A stretch of 64,000 bases of DNA. It comes from Rhodanobacter sp. Soil772 (lineage in GTDB: Bacteria > Pseudomonadota > Gammaproteobacteria > Xanthomonadales > Rhodanobacteraceae). The DNA lies in the NCBI RefSeq assembly GCF_001428385.1, contig NZ_LMSK01000002.1:712704-776703 (forward strand), written 5' to 3'. Made by a program: the position numbers and the translations under genes. Positions 9,187 to 19,110 of this stretch are shown in pieces. The notes beneath the pieces were generated by a model. It did not search any database. It was given only the letters and a program-made list of their open reading frames with translations, and was not told the origin of the DNA. The stretch's first letter is position 1. The number at the start of each line of letters is the position of its first letter.

Positions 9187-9966
9187 ATGGAGATCTGGAT
9201 CGGCCGCGACGGCGAACGGCATGGCCCGTACAAGGAAGACGACGTGCGCCAGTGGCTGCGCAGCGGCCAGGTGAGCCCGGCCGACCTGGCCTGGTACGAA
9301 GGCCTCGCCGACTGGCAACCGCTGTCGGTGCTGTTTCCCGACATGGCCGCCGCGCCGCCGCCTGCCGCCACCAATCCCTACGCCGCACCGGCCGCCCCCT
9401 TGCTGCCGCAGACCACCGTCGCGGCACTGGAAGACCACGCCGGCTTCTGGAAGCGCGTGGCCGCCTACATCCTCGACGCCATCGTGCTGTACATCCCGCA
9501 GATGCTGATCGAGAAGGCGTTCGGCGGCGATGCCGCCAAGGCGGTGCTGAAGCAGGCCAGCCTCGACGCCATCGGCAACCCCGACGCCATGATGGCTGCC
9601 AACATGCATTACTACTCCACGATGTGGCCGGCCATGCTGCTCATCGTGGTGATGGGCGTGCTGTACTTCGCCCTGTGCGAAAGCTCGGCCTGGCAAGGCA
9701 CACTGGGCAAGCTGGCGCTGGGCATCCGGGTCACCGACCTGCAGGGCAGACGGATCAGCTTCCCGCGCGCACTGGGTCGCTACTTCGCCAAGATCCTCAG
9801 CGCCATCATCCTCGGCATCGGTTTCCTGATGGTCGCCTGGACCCAGCGCAAGCAGGGCCTGCACGACATGATCTGCGACACCCTGGTGTTGAACGGCCGC
9901 GCCAGCGAGTTCAAGCATCCGGTCACGCCCTCATCGAACGAGCGCGGCAGCACGTTCAACGCCTGA
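9187..9966 (+). CDS. GYF_2/RDD-family membrane protein
   Basis: Two-part protein of 259 residues. Residues 1-45 form a GYF_2 (DUF4339) domain, with the GPY motif at GERHGPYKEDDV and a tryptophan-rich end. A Pro/Ala-rich linker follows, then an RDD transmembrane domain from about residue 85. The RDD signature residues are visible as FWKRVAAYILDAI, GTLGKLALGIRVTD and QGLHDMICDTLVL, with three membrane segments. Some RDD proteins are linked to ion transport or membrane-associated regulation, but the role is not established for this architecture. The ribosome-binding site is GGGAG, and the gene follows mnmG by 57 bases. Confidence 0.85.
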   Translation: MEIWIGRDGERHGPYKEDDVRQWLRSGQVSPADLAWYEGLADWQPLSVLFPDMAAAPPPAATNPYAAPAAPLLPQTTVAALEDHAGFWKRVAAYILDAIVLYIPQMLIEKAFGGDAAKAVLKQASLDAIGNPDAMMAANMHYYSTMWPAMLLIVVMGVLYFALCESSAWQGTLGKLALGIRVTDLQGRRISFPRALGRYFAKILSAIILGIGFLMVAWTQRKQGLHDMICDTLVLNGRASEFKHPVTPSSNERGSTFNA

Positions 9967-10223
9967 GCCTGGCACCGGGCGGCCGGCGCCGCCCGGTTTC
10001 CCGCGCCCGATCCATGCACATGGAGCCGCGGCAGTTCGCCCGCAGCGCGACGGCGATCACGTGCACGCGCGCATGCAGGCAAAGCGCCCTGTGCTGACTG
10101 GCGTCATCCAGCACGCCGCGTTGGCGACCGCAAGCATGGGTCTCCACGCCGAGCCGTCGGCGTCACGCGGGACTAATCCCCGACGGCGTAAAACTCCGGT
10201 GTTCTGCGACCGAGATAAAAACC

Positions 10224-11078
10224 ATGCCGCGGATCGAGCCTGAAAACGACGGAACCTATCAGTTCGACAACGTCCTGGTCGAGCCGGCCGCGCACAGACT
10301 GGAACGCGACGGTCGGCCGTTGCCGGTGGAGCCGAAGGCCTACATGCTGCTCCTGACCCTGCTGCGCCACGCCGGCGAGATGGTAAGCAAGGACACGCTG
10401 CTGGACAGTGTCTGGGGACATCGCCACGTCACAACCGGGGTACTCAACCGGGTGATTTCGCAACTGCGCCGCACGCTGGGCGATTCGTCCGCACAGCCGC
10501 GCTACATCGCCACCGTGCACAGCCTGGGCTACCGCTTCATCTGCGAGGTGCAATGCACGTCCCCTGCGACGGATGGCAGTATCGATTCGCCGCTAAGAAC
10601 ACCGCCGCCGCGCCTGCCGGCCCAGGCGCAGACCTCGGGCGGATCGGCGGAGGCCGCGCAAACTCCTTACCGCCGCCGTTTCGCCGACGGCGACCCGTTC
10701 CTGAATTTCATCGACCTGCAGCCGTGCCTGAACCAACTCGCCAACTGGGCGGCCCTGCTGCCACCAGGCGACACGCAGCGCCAAGCCATCCTCACGGTGC
10801 TGAGCCTGGAATATGTGCGCCTCCGCGAAAGCGGCATGACGACACCAACACTGGTCTACCACGAAGCGGTACTGGCCGCGCTGGAAGGTCGCCGGCAAGC
10901 CGCCATCGCCGAGCTGAGCCAGGCGATCAACGAAGGTTTCCGCGACGAGCCTGCTTTGCGCCGCGACTTGGCCTGGCGCGCGCTGGCCGATGACGCGGAC
11001 TTCCGCCACCAGCTACAGCGACTCGACGCGCAGCTGGTCACCGAGCGGGTGCTGCCCGATCCACCACCCGCACGCTGA
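10224..11078 (+). CDS. Soluble CadC-like winged-helix transcriptional regulator
   Basis: 284 residues. Positions 12-108 are an OmpR/PhoB-type winged helix (Trans_reg_C): LEPKAYMLLLTLL-like recognition region, GHRHVTTGVLNRVISQLRR, and the closing YIATVHSLGYRF typical of CadC/ToxR relatives. There is no receiver domain and, unlike CadC, no transmembrane helix. A Pro/Ser-rich linker (about 112-150) leads to a helical, TPR-like C-terminal part (EAVLAALEGRRQAAIAELSQAI). It probably senses a cytoplasmic ligand or protein. The divergent-looking neighbour is a secreted unknown (11209-11706), convergent to it. Confidence 0.82.
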   Translation: MPRIEPENDGTYQFDNVLVEPAAHRLERDGRPLPVEPKAYMLLLTLLRHAGEMVSKDTLLDSVWGHRHVTTGVLNRVISQLRRTLGDSSAQPRYIATVHSLGYRFICEVQCTSPATDGSIDSPLRTPPPRLPAQAQTSGGSAEAAQTPYRRRFADGDPFLNFIDLQPCLNQLANWAALLPPGDTQRQAILTVLSLEYVRLRESGMTTPTLVYHEAVLAALEGRRQAAIAELSQAINEGFRDEPALRRDLAWRALADDADFRHQLQRLDAQLVTERVLPDPPPAR

Positions 11079-11208
11079 CTGCGACACGGATACGGCACCG
11101 TGGCGGGCCGCAGCGCCATGCCCGATCGGCAACACGCCGCGGGGGCTGACGGCACGACACCGGCGGTCCGTCGCCGGCATCAAGCAGGCATGGCGCATCC
11201 CAGCTCAG

Positions 11209-11706
11209 TCAATGCTGATCTACTTCCGCCAGATGCAGGCGCCCCATCTCCCTCGACGCCAGGCTCTGGCTAGACGCGTCCCGGGAAACCAACTGGCACC
11301 GTTTGCCTTCCACCGGCACTACGCGCTTGCAATGCGCGTCCACGACGGCAACCGTGGCCCGGTTGGCGTCGAGCAGCAGAATCCGTCTGGCCATGCCGGG
11401 GCCGGACGAGTTGTCGATGGCCACCGTGACAAACGGCGACGGGGCCATACCCCGCTTGCGCAGGGCCTCCGACCTCTCGGCCTCCCGCTGCGCCTGCACG
11501 TACTGCCGATGCGTGTGGCCGACCAGGGTCTTCAATCCGTAACCGGTGTTCAAGTTGATGGCGTAGGTCTCGTATTGGCCTGGTACTGCGGTGACTGTGA
11601 CACGCTGCAGCCTGGTGGTTTGTTGGGACTCGTCTTGGGCGGCACCGACGCCGCTGATGCAGGAAAGAGCGAGCGCGATGGTCGTGGCAATGATCGGGTA
11701 TTTCAT
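11209..11706 (-). CDS. Secreted protein of unknown function, 165 aa
   Basis: Starts with a clear signal peptide (MKYPIIATTIALALSCISGVG, cleavage near GAA|QD), so it is probably periplasmic or exported. The mature part is small and basic, with one Cys pair candidate (HCKRVV and RCQL). It contains VTVTAVPGQYETY, reminiscent of short Rhodanobacteraceae exported proteins that I cannot name. GGAGG five bases before the ATG supports the start. A 6-bp inverted repeat (11718-11734) sits just upstream of that site and could fold over it. No known domain recognised. Confidence 0.65.
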   Translation of the reverse strand: MKYPIIATTIALALSCISGVGAAQDESQQTTRLQRVTVTAVPGQYETYAINLNTGYGLKTLVGHTHRQYVQAQREAERSEALRKRGMAPSPFVTVAIDNSSGPGMARRILLLDANRATVAVVDAHCKRVVPVEGKRCQLVSRDASSQSLASREMGRLHLAEVDQH

Positions 11707-12338
11707 AAAGCCTCCAGACGGACGCTATGTCCGTTGAACGACCATAGGCCGGAGCTGCGGCTCTTATTTGAGGGATCCCGGTGGGATCGGTGTGGATACA
11801 TCGATGGTTTCCGGTGGACCCGCCTGCGAAACGCGAAGGCCGAAAGACCCATGGAACCGTCGTCAGATGCGCGGCAACCGGATCGTTCCCGGGATGAGGG
11901 CTGGGCATGTACTTCCGTTCCCCCCGGAGTTCTTGCTGACGCGGAGCCTCCGACGGGAGGCATCGAGGCCGCCCTCACGCCAGCCGCTCTTGCTCCCGTC
12001 GAGTAGCTCGATGATCAACGCCTGACGTCCTGGTTCAGCCGTTTTTTGCTCGTGCCGGCGCCGACGCCACTGCCTGCAGATCGGTGGCACGAGCCGGACA
12101 CGCTATCGTCCAAAGCGGCAGCACGGACGATGATGCGCACTGCCCTGTCATCGCCACTGCCGATGGACGCATGCCGGTTCGAAAAGGTGCCGTGGATCGG
12201 TATCCGATCCCGCCGGAACCCGGTTCGTACCGAACAGATGGCGAGGCTCTTCGTGGCTGGCTGAGGTATCCGGGCGGCTTGCTATCATCGACGGTTCCAC
12301 CCGGCCAGCGCCGGCAACCAAGGAACCGTGACCAACTC
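11707..12338. other. 632-base gap between the secreted protein gene and tex
   Basis: No supportable gene. Both strands hold open stretches, but none has a family-like sequence or a good start. It holds the leader of the minus-strand secreted protein, with an inverted repeat at 11718-11734, and the tex promoter region ending in GCTATCAT at 12281-12288, about 50 bases before tex. Base composition is slightly less GC-rich than the flanks. Confidence 0.5.
12281..12288 (+). promoter_or_regulatory. Candidate -10 element for tex
   Basis: GCTATCAT with a possible CTGAGG -35 sixteen bases upstream. It gives a leader of about 45 bases. Confidence 0.4.
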
Positions 12339-14675
12339 ATGCTCAGCATCGAACAACGCATTGCCAACGACATCGCCGCCCGGACCGAACAGGTACAGGC
12401 GGCGGTCGACCTGCTCGACGGCGGCGCCACCGTGCCGTTCATCGCGCGCTACCGCAAGGAAGTCACCGGCGGCCTCGACGACACCCAGCTGCGCCTGCTG
12501 GAAGAGCGCCTGCGCTACCTGCGCGAGCTGGAAGAGCGCCGCGCGGCGATCCTCGCCAGCGTCGAGGAACAGGGCAAGCTCGACGATGCGTTGAAGGCCG
12601 ACCTGCTCGCTGCCGATACCAAGGCGCGACTGGAAGATCTGTACCTGCCGTTCAAGCCGAAGCGCCGCACCAAGGCGCAGATCGCCCGCGAGGCCGGGCT
12701 GGAGCCGCTGGCGACGGGCCTGCGCGACGAGCCCACGCTGACGCCGGAAGCGTTCGCCGCAGCCTTCGTCGATGCGGACAAGGGCGTCGCCGACGTGCGC
12801 GCCGCGCTGGACGGCGCGCGCGCGATCCTGATGGAGTCGATCGCCGAGGATGCGCACCTGGTCGGCGAGCTGCGCGACTGGTTGTGGTCGCAAGGCCAGA
12901 TCCGCGCAAAGGTAGTCGAAGGCAAGGAGAATGCGGGCGCCAAGTTCCGCGACTACTTCGACCACGTCGAGCCGATCGCGAAGATCCCGTCGCACCGCCT
13001 GCTGGCGCTGATGCGCGCGCGCAACGAGGGCGTGATCGAACTCGAGCTCGCCCCCGCCGCCGACAGCGAGCAGGGCCACGCCGAGGGCGAGGGCCGCGTC
13101 GCCGCCCACGCGAACATCCACAACCGCGGCCGCGCCGCCGATGCCTGGCTGCGCGAGACGGTGCGCCTGACCTGGCGCGTGAAGCTGCACCTGCACCTCA
13201 CGCTCGACCTGTTCGGTCGCGTGCGCGAAGGCGCCGAGGACGAGGCGATCCGCGTGTTCGGCGACAACCTGAAAGACCTGATGCTGGCCGCCCCTGCCGG
13301 CGCGAAGACGGTGATGGGGCTGGACCCGGGCATCCGCACCGGCGTGAAGGTGGCCGTGGTCGATGCCACCGGCAAGCTGCTCGCCACCGACGTGATCTAT
13401 CCGCATGAACCACGCAAGCAGTGGAATGAATCGCTCGTGCAGCTGGCGAAACTGTGCAAGCAGCACGGCGTGAACCTGATCGCGATCGGCAACGGCACCG
13501 CCTCGCGCGAAACCGACAAGCTGGCCGGCGAGCTGATCAAGCTCGTGTCCGACAAGAGCCGGACCGACCACAACCTGTCGAAAGTGGTGGTCAGCGAGGC
13601 CGGCGCGTCGATCTACTCGGCATCCGAACTGGCAGCGAAGGAATTTCCCGAGCTCGATGTGACCTTGCGTGGCGCGATCTCGATCGCCCGCCGGCTGCAG
13701 GACCCGCTGGCCGAACTGGTGAAGATCGAGCCCAAGGCGATCGGCGTGGGCCAGTACCAGCACGACGTCAACCAGATCAAGCTGGCGCGCGCGCTCGATG
13801 CCCGCGTCGAGGATTGCGTCAATGCGGTCGGCGTGGACGTCAACACCGCCTCCGCCGCGCTGCTGTCGCGCGTGGCCGGCCTCAGTGCCAGCGTCGCCGA
13901 GAACGTGGTGAAACACCGCGACGCGAACGGCCCGTTCGCCAATCGCAAAGCGCTGCTGAAAGTGCCGCGCCTCGGCGACAAGGCGTTCGAGCAATGCGCC
14001 GGCTTCCTGCGCGTGTCCGGTGGCGACAATCCGCTGGATGCCAGCGCGGTGCACCCGGAAGCGTACCCGGTGGTCGAACGGATCATCGCGCAATGCGGCC
14101 GCGAGGTGCGCAACATCATCGGCGACAGCGGCTTCCTGCGCGGCCTCAAGCCCGAGCAGTTCACCGACGACAAGTTCGGCGTACCGACCGTGCGCGACAT
14201 CCTGAAGGAACTGGAGAAACCCGGCCGCGACCCGCGCCCCGAGTTCGTCGCGCCGAGCTTCGCCGAGGGCGTCGAGGACGTGAAGGACCTCCGGCCCGGC
14301 ATGATCCTGGAAGGCCGCGTCACGAATGTGGCTGCGTTCGGCGCGTTCGTCGACATCGGCGTGCACCAGGACGGCCTGGTGCACGTCTCGGCGCTGTCGC
14401 ACACCTTCGTGAAGGATCCGCGCGACGCGGTGAAGGCCGGCGACATCGTCAAGGTCAAGGTGATGGAAGTCGACCTGCCGCGCCAGCGCATCGGCCTCAG
14501 CATGCGCCTGGACGATGAACCCGGACAGGCGCGCGGTCGTCCCGGCGCGGGCACCGACCCGCGCGGCCAGCGCGACAACCGCCCCGCGGCGCGTACCAGC
14601 GCGCCGCCCAAACCCGCTGCAGCACCTGCCAGCGGCGCGTTCGCGGACGCTTTTGCGCGGGCTCGCAAGAACTGA
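12339..14675 (+). CDS. tex: Tex family RNA-binding transcription accessory protein
   Basis: 778 residues (E. coli YhgF 773). The order is the standard one: N-terminal helical Tex domain, YqgF/RNase H-like domain around [18 protein letters not shown], helix-hairpin-helix region ([18 protein letters not shown]), and a C-terminal S1 domain starting [21 protein letters not shown] low-complexity Ala/Pro/Arg tail follows the S1 domain. Tex binds structured RNA and nucleic acid and is linked to transcription processivity and virulence-gene expression in several bacteria. ATG at 12339 gives the family N-terminus MLSIEQRIA; earlier in-frame starts add unrelated residues. Confidence 0.95.
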   Translation: MLSIEQRIANDIAARTEQVQAAVDLLDGGATVPFIARYRKEVTGGLDDTQLRLLEERLRYLRELEERRAAILASVEEQGKLDDALKADLLAADTKARLEDLYLPFKPKRRTKAQIAREAGLEPLATGLRDEPTLTPEAFAAAFVDADKGVADVRAALDGARAILMESIAEDAHLVGELRDWLWSQGQIRAKVVEGKENAGAKFRDYFDHVEPIAKIPSHRLLALMRARNEGVIELELAPAADSEQGHAEGEGRVAAHANIHNRGRAADAWLRETVRLTWRVKLHLHLTLDLFGRVREGAEDEAIRVFGDNLKDLMLAAPAGAKTVMGLDPGIRTGVKVAVVDATGKLLATDVIYPHEPRKQWNESLVQLAKLCKQHGVNLIAIGNGTASRETDKLAGELIKLVSDKSRTDHNLSKVVVSEAGASIYSASELAAKEFPELDVTLRGAISIARRLQDPLAELVKIEPKAIGVGQYQHDVNQIKLARALDARVEDCVNAVGVDVNTASAALLSRVAGLSASVAENVVKHRDANGPFANRKALLKVPRLGDKAFEQCAGFLRVSGGDNPLDASAVHPEAYPVVERIIAQCGREVRNIIGDSGFLRGLKPEQFTDDKFGVPTVRDILKELEKPGRDPRPEFVAPSFAEGVEDVKDLRPGMILEGRVTNVAAFGAFVDIGVHQDGLVHVSALSHTFVKDPRDAVKAGDIVKVKVMEVDLPRQRIGLSMRLDDEPGQARGRPGAGTDPRGQRDNRPAARTSAPPKPAAAPASGAFADAFARARKN

Positions 14676-14761
14676 CGCGATGGTACGGGTAGGTGCTTTC
14701 CGTTATCGTAACTGGCTTGTTGCGCGGCCCATTTCAGGGCCGCTTCCCGAGGAGTCAACGC

Positions 14762-16615
14762 ATGCTTCGCACACGTCATCTGGCCGGCGCGATTGCCGCC
14801 GTCTTGCTGCTGGCCACCACCGCGCAGGCGGCTGATCGGTCGCCATTCGACAACGTGGTGGTGTTCGGCGACAGCCTCAGCGATGCCGGCAACCTGCCGA
14901 ACTCGGTGGGCGACTACACCCGCTTCACCACCAACCCCGGCACCGTCACCGTGCAGAACGTGGCCGACAGGCTCGGCTTCGACCTGCAGCCTTCGCGCGT
15001 GGGCGGCAGCGACTACGCCTACGGCGGCGCCGGCATCACCACCAACAGCGATCCCGCACCGCAGATCCAGACCGTCACCCAGCAGGTCACCGGCTACCTG
15101 GCCGGTGGCGCCAGCGCCGACCCGCACAGCCTCTACATGATCTGGGGCGGCCCGAACGACATCTTCTATCACTCCACCCAGTACGGCATCGGCACGATCT
15201 TCCCTGGCGCCGGCGAAACCGCCGCGCAGGCCACCGCCAACATCAATGCGGCCGCCAGCCAGGAACTCGTGCTGATCAACCAGCTCAAGCAGGCCGGCGC
15301 GCAGCACCTGGTGGTGTTCAACCTGCCGAACATCGGCGTCACGCCATCGGCACAGGCAAACGAGGCGCTGGTGCCGGGGATCAGCGGTTTCCTCACCGAC
15401 GCGTCGCAGTCGTACAACCAGATCCTCAACGCCGGACTCAGTGATCGCACCCTCGCGGTGAATGTCTACGCGTTGTTCGAGCAGGTACTGGCCGATCCGG
15501 CCAAGTACGGCTTCACCAACGTCAATGCGCCGGCCTGCACCACGTCCAGCTCGCACGATTGCGACGGCAGCACCCTGGTCGCTGCCGGCGCCGACCAGAC
15601 CTACCTGTTCGCCGACGGCGTGCACCCGACCACCGCCACCCACGCCATGCTGGCGCAGGTGGTGTTGTCCGAACTGGCGGCGCCGCAACAGGTCTCGCTG
15701 CTGGGCGAGGCCCCGCTGTCGGCAGTCGGCGCCTACGGTCGCACCTTGAACAACCAGATGCTGAAAGACAGCCTCGGCAGCGGTACCCGCGCCTTCGTCA
15801 ACATCGACTACGCCCAGCAGCGCTTCGATGCCAGTCCCAGTTCGCCGTCGGTCAACAGCGACAATGCGAACTTCACGCTGGGCTACGACATGCGGCTCAA
15901 CGACAGCCTCTCGGCCGGCGTCGCGCTCGGTGCCGCCCGCAACACCGCGCACATGTCCGGCGGTGGCGGCTATCACCTGGTCGACTACTCCGGGCTGGGT
16001 TATCTCACCTGGCACGTCGGCGGCGGCTACGTCGGCGGCATCCTCCATTACGGCCAGTCCGACTTCAACCATATCGAACGCAACTTCCAGGTCGGCGCCG
16101 CACGCGTCAGCGAAGTCGGCAACACCGACGGCTCGCATGCCGGCATCAACCTCAACGGCGGCTGGTGGTTCAGCTTCGACGACATCAAGACCGGCCCGTT
16201 CGCCAGCCTGGGCTGGCAGGAGACCAAGGTCGACGGTTACCGCGAGATCGGCAACGACGCCACCGCCATGTGGTTCAGCAAGCAGCGGCGGCTGGCTCTG
16301 ATCGGCACCCTCGGCTGGCGCCTGCAGGGCCACTGGCAGGTTGCCAACCTGGTCATGGCGCCGTACGCCGAGCTGGCCTGGAACCGCGACAGCAAGGCCG
16401 ATGCCGTGCGCATGGTCAGCACCGGCCTGAACAGCATGAACGGCTCGTTCGCGACGGTCGGCTTCGTTCCGGACAAGGCCTGGGGCACGGTCGACCTGGG
16501 CCTGTCCGCCCAGCTCACGCCGACCGTGACCAGCTGGATCGGCTACAACGCCCGCTTCAGCGACACCAGCCAGCGCTACAACAGCTTCAACATGGGCTTT
16601 CGGATCAACTTCTGA
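14762..16615 (+). CDS. GDSL esterase/lipase autotransporter
   Basis: 617 residues. A signal peptide (cleavage near AQA|AD, residue 23) is followed by a GDSL hydrolase passenger and a C-terminal outer-membrane beta-barrel. Catalytic signatures: nucleophile Ser38 in VFGDSLSDAGN, block III GGPND, and block V DGVHPT with the Asp/His pair. The last ~280 residues are alternating aromatic strands ending GFRINF, the typical terminal-Phe barrel end. It resembles Pseudomonas EstA, a surface-displayed esterase affecting rhamnolipid production and motility. GAGGAG seven bases upstream fixes the ATG at 14762. A bidirectional terminator follows. Confidence 0.92.
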   Translation: MLRTRHLAGAIAAVLLLATTAQAADRSPFDNVVVFGDSLSDAGNLPNSVGDYTRFTTNPGTVTVQNVADRLGFDLQPSRVGGSDYAYGGAGITTNSDPAPQIQTVTQQVTGYLAGGASADPHSLYMIWGGPNDIFYHSTQYGIGTIFPGAGETAAQATANINAAASQELVLINQLKQAGAQHLVVFNLPNIGVTPSAQANEALVPGISGFLTDASQSYNQILNAGLSDRTLAVNVYALFEQVLADPAKYGFTNVNAPACTTSSSHDCDGSTLVAAGADQTYLFADGVHPTTATHAMLAQVVLSELAAPQQVSLLGEAPLSAVGAYGRTLNNQMLKDSLGSGTRAFVNIDYAQQRFDASPSSPSVNSDNANFTLGYDMRLNDSLSAGVALGAARNTAHMSGGGGYHLVDYSGLGYLTWHVGGGYVGGILHYGQSDFNHIERNFQVGAARVSEVGNTDGSHAGINLNGGWWFSFDDIKTGPFASLGWQETKVDGYREIGNDATAMWFSKQRRLALIGTLGWRLQGHWQVANLVMAPYAELAWNRDSKADAVRMVSTGLNSMNGSFATVGFVPDKAWGTVDLGLSAQLTPTVTSWIGYNARFSDTSQRYNSFNMGFRINF

Positions 16616-16634
16616 GCCGGCCGCCAGGCCACAA

Positions 16635-16662
16635 AAAAGCCGCCGGGAAACCGGCGGCTTTT
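16635..16662. terminator. Bidirectional rho-independent terminator
   Basis: Twelve-base arms AAAAGCCGCCGG and CCGGCGGCTTTT around a GAAA tetraloop. It has A and T tracts on both sides and serves the esterase gene (plus) and the lipoprotein gene (minus). Confidence 0.9.
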
Positions 16663-16685
16663 CATTGTCCGGACGTCCGGACGGC

Positions 16686-17570
16686 TTACTTGTTCTTGCC
16701 GCCGGTCGCCATGCTGAGGATGGCCGCGGCCTGCTTCTTCATCGTCGCCGCGGCAGCGGCATCGAGCGCCTGCACGTTGCCGCCGACTTCGTGCTGCTTC
16801 AGCACCAGCGTGCCGTCGTCGCTCCAGCCGGCGCGGTCGATCGCACTCGGCTTGCCGTCACGGTTCGCCTTGGTCTCCTGCACGATCGCCCACGGCTTGC
16901 CGTTCTTGTAGGCGTAATCGGTGCTGGTATAGCCCTTGTCACCGTAGTCGACTTCCTCGCGGATGTATTTCACTTCGCCGGCCTGGCGGAACAGCTGCCA
17001 GCCGCGCGAGTCGTTGGCTTCCAGCTTGGTGCCGTGGCTGATCTTCATGCCACCGATCTGCGCCTTCGCCTCGGCGAAGTCGGCCAGGATCTTCTCGCTG
17101 GGGGTCTGCTCGGCGACCAGTTCGATCACCACGCCGTCGTTCTTGCTGCCCTTGGCCAGCACCGGCGCCTGGATCGGCATCGAGTAGCTGCGGTCGCCGT
17201 CGGTCAGGATCGCCTGGATCACGTACAGGTCGTTCGGCTTCACCTCGGCCGGGTTGAAGGTCAGCGTGAACGTCTGCGGGAACGAGCCGGCCGGAGCCGT
17301 CTTGCTGGCCAGCGGGGCGGAGCCCACGGCCGTGGACGACACGTCGACCAGGTTCACCACCAGGGTGGCGTTCGCCGACGGCGCGGGCGTGCCGGCGCGC
17401 AGCGAGATCGTGCCGCTCACCTCATTCTTGACCTGGGGCGCGGTGGCAGCAGCCGTGTTCGCGGAAGCGGGCGCAGCGGAGTCCGTCTGCTGTGACGAAT
17501 TGGGAGCGTTGCTGCAACCAGCCAGAGCCAGTGCCGCAACTGACATCAGCGACAAAACCGTCTTGCGCAT
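16686..17570 (-). CDS. YbaY/YscW-domain lipoprotein
   Basis: 294 residues with a lipobox at LALAGCSN (Cys19), so it is lipid-anchored. A Ser/Ala/Thr linker is followed by a YscW/YbaY-type beta domain (about 50-155): VSGTISLRAG, a FTLTFNPAEV strand pair, and DGDRSYSMPIQAPVLAKG. Residues 160-290 are an extra, unassigned C-terminal domain with WQLFRQAGEVKYIREE. YscW-like proteins act as pilotins or small-molecule-binding lipoproteins. No secretin gene is nearby, so a general envelope role is more likely. It is transcribed alone toward the shared terminator. Confidence 0.8.
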   Translation of the reverse strand: MRKTVLSLMSVAALALAGCSNAPNSSQQTDSAAPASANTAAATAPQVKNEVSGTISLRAGTPAPSANATLVVNLVDVSSTAVGSAPLASKTAPAGSFPQTFTLTFNPAEVKPNDLYVIQAILTDGDRSYSMPIQAPVLAKGSKNDGVVIELVAEQTPSEKILADFAEAKAQIGGMKISHGTKLEANDSRGWQLFRQAGEVKYIREEVDYGDKGYTSTDYAYKNGKPWAIVQETKANRDGKPSAIDRAGWSDDGTLVLKQHEVGGNVQALDAAAAATMKKQAAAILSMATGGKNK

Positions 17571-17740
17571 GGGAAAACCTCATCAACGTGAAATCAAGCA
17601 CGAGGTCGTTCAGGCGCTGTGCGCCACGACTTCTACGCGGGGGAAGTTCCAAGCATATCCCAAAAAGGGCAGCGCGGAAAAGTCAAGCCATCCAATGGCC
17701 TACCATGCGCCGGCGTACGCGGCCCGAAACGGCGATCGCA

Positions 17741-19039
17741 TCAATGCCGACGCAAGGCCCGGTGCGCGATGTCACGGCGGCAGAACGCGCCGTCGTAATG
17801 GATCCGGCTGACCGCGGCGTAGGCGTTTTCGCGCGCCGCGGCGATGTCGCTGCCCAGTGCGCAGACGGTCAGCACGCGGCCGCCGGCGGTGACCACGCGC
17901 TCCGCGGCGTCGAGACGGGTGCCGGCGTGGAATACCTTCACGTCGGCATCGACCGGCGCATCGAGGCCGTCGACCGCGTCGCCCAGGCGCACCCGGCCCG
18001 GATAACCGCCGGCCGCCATCACCACGCCGATCGCCGGGCGCGCGTCCCAGCGCGCCTTGGTCTGCTCCAGCCGGCCGTCCAGCGCGGCGTCGATCAGCTC
18101 GATCAGATCCGACTTCAGCCGCAGCATGATCGGCTGGGTTTCCGGATCGCCGAAGCGCACGTTGAACTCGATCACCTTCGGCGCGCCCGACTTGTCGATC
18201 ATCAGACCGGCGTAGAGGAAGCCGATGAACGGCGCGCCCTCGGCCGCCATGCCGTGCAGGGTCGGCTCGATCACTTCCTTGAGGATGCGCTGCTCGACTT
18301 CCGGGGTGACCACCGGCGCCGGCGAATACGCGCCCATGCCGCCGGTGTTGGGGCCGAGGTCGCCTTCGTCGCGGCGCTTGTGGTCCTGGCTGGAGGCCAT
18401 CGGCAGCGCGTGGCTGCCGTCGCTCATCACGATGTAGCTGGCTTCCTCGCCGTCGAGGAATTCCTCGACCACCACCCGCGCCGAGGCGTCGCCAAACGCG
18501 TGCGCGCCGAGCATGTCGTGCAGCGCCAGCTCCGCGTCGGCCAGGGTCAGCGCCACCACCACGCCCTTGCCGGCGGCGAGGCCGTCGGCCTTGATCACGA
18601 TCGGCGCGCCGCCGCTCTGATGGGCTTGTTCGCGCACGTACGCCAGCGCCGGATTCAGTTCGGTGAACACCGCGTAGTGCGCGGTGGGAATGTTGTGCCG
18701 CTGCAGGAAATCCTTGGCGAACGCCTTGGAGCCTTCCAGCTGCGCGGCGATTGCGCGCGGCCCGAAGATGCGCAGCCCGGCGGCACGGAACTTGTCGACC
18801 ACGCCGGCCACCAGCGGCACCTCGGGGCCGACCACGGTCAGCCCGACCTTCTCGCGCTTCGCCAGCTGCAGCAGGCCATCGAGATCGTTCGCCGCGACAT
18901 CGACGTTGCGCACGCCCGGTTCGCGCGCGGTGCCGGCATTGCCGGGCGCCACGATCACCTCGTCGACCTGCGACGATTGCCTGAGCTTCCACGCCAGCGC
19001 GTGTTCGCGCCCGCCGCTGCCGATCACCAGAACCTTCAT
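17741..19039 (-). CDS. purD: Phosphoribosylamine--glycine ligase
   Basis: Second step of de novo purine synthesis: ATP-dependent joining of glycine to phosphoribosylamine, in the cytoplasm. 432 residues (E. coli 429). ATP-grasp features: N-terminal MKVLVIGSGGREHALAW, the ADGLAAGKGVVVA nucleotide loop, GDPETQPIMLRL, and NTGGMGAYSPAP. ATG at 19039 gives the canonical N-terminus; an earlier in-frame start adds seven odd residues. purH is not adjacent in this window. Confidence 0.96.
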   Translation of the reverse strand: MKVLVIGSGGREHALAWKLRQSSQVDEVIVAPGNAGTAREPGVRNVDVAANDLDGLLQLAKREKVGLTVVGPEVPLVAGVVDKFRAAGLRIFGPRAIAAQLEGSKAFAKDFLQRHNIPTAHYAVFTELNPALAYVREQAHQSGGAPIVIKADGLAAGKGVVVALTLADAELALHDMLGAHAFGDASARVVVEEFLDGEEASYIVMSDGSHALPMASSQDHKRRDEGDLGPNTGGMGAYSPAPVVTPEVEQRILKEVIEPTLHGMAAEGAPFIGFLYAGLMIDKSGAPKVIEFNVRFGDPETQPIMLRLKSDLIELIDAALDGRLEQTKARWDARPAIGVVMAAGGYPGRVRLGDAVDGLDAPVDADVKVFHAGTRLDAAERVVTAGGRVLTVCALGSDIAAARENAYAAVSRIHYDGAFCRRDIAHRALRRH

Positions 19040-19110
19040 CTCTGCACTCCCGGGCGCCACGCGGCGCAGGCGCGCATTGTAGCGGCTGCGACGGAGCGCC
19101 CGCCGTTCTC

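Noticed and set aside
7318..9918. 866-codon minus-strand frame
   Set aside because: Antisense to mnmG and the RDD gene; no start signal or conserved protein features.
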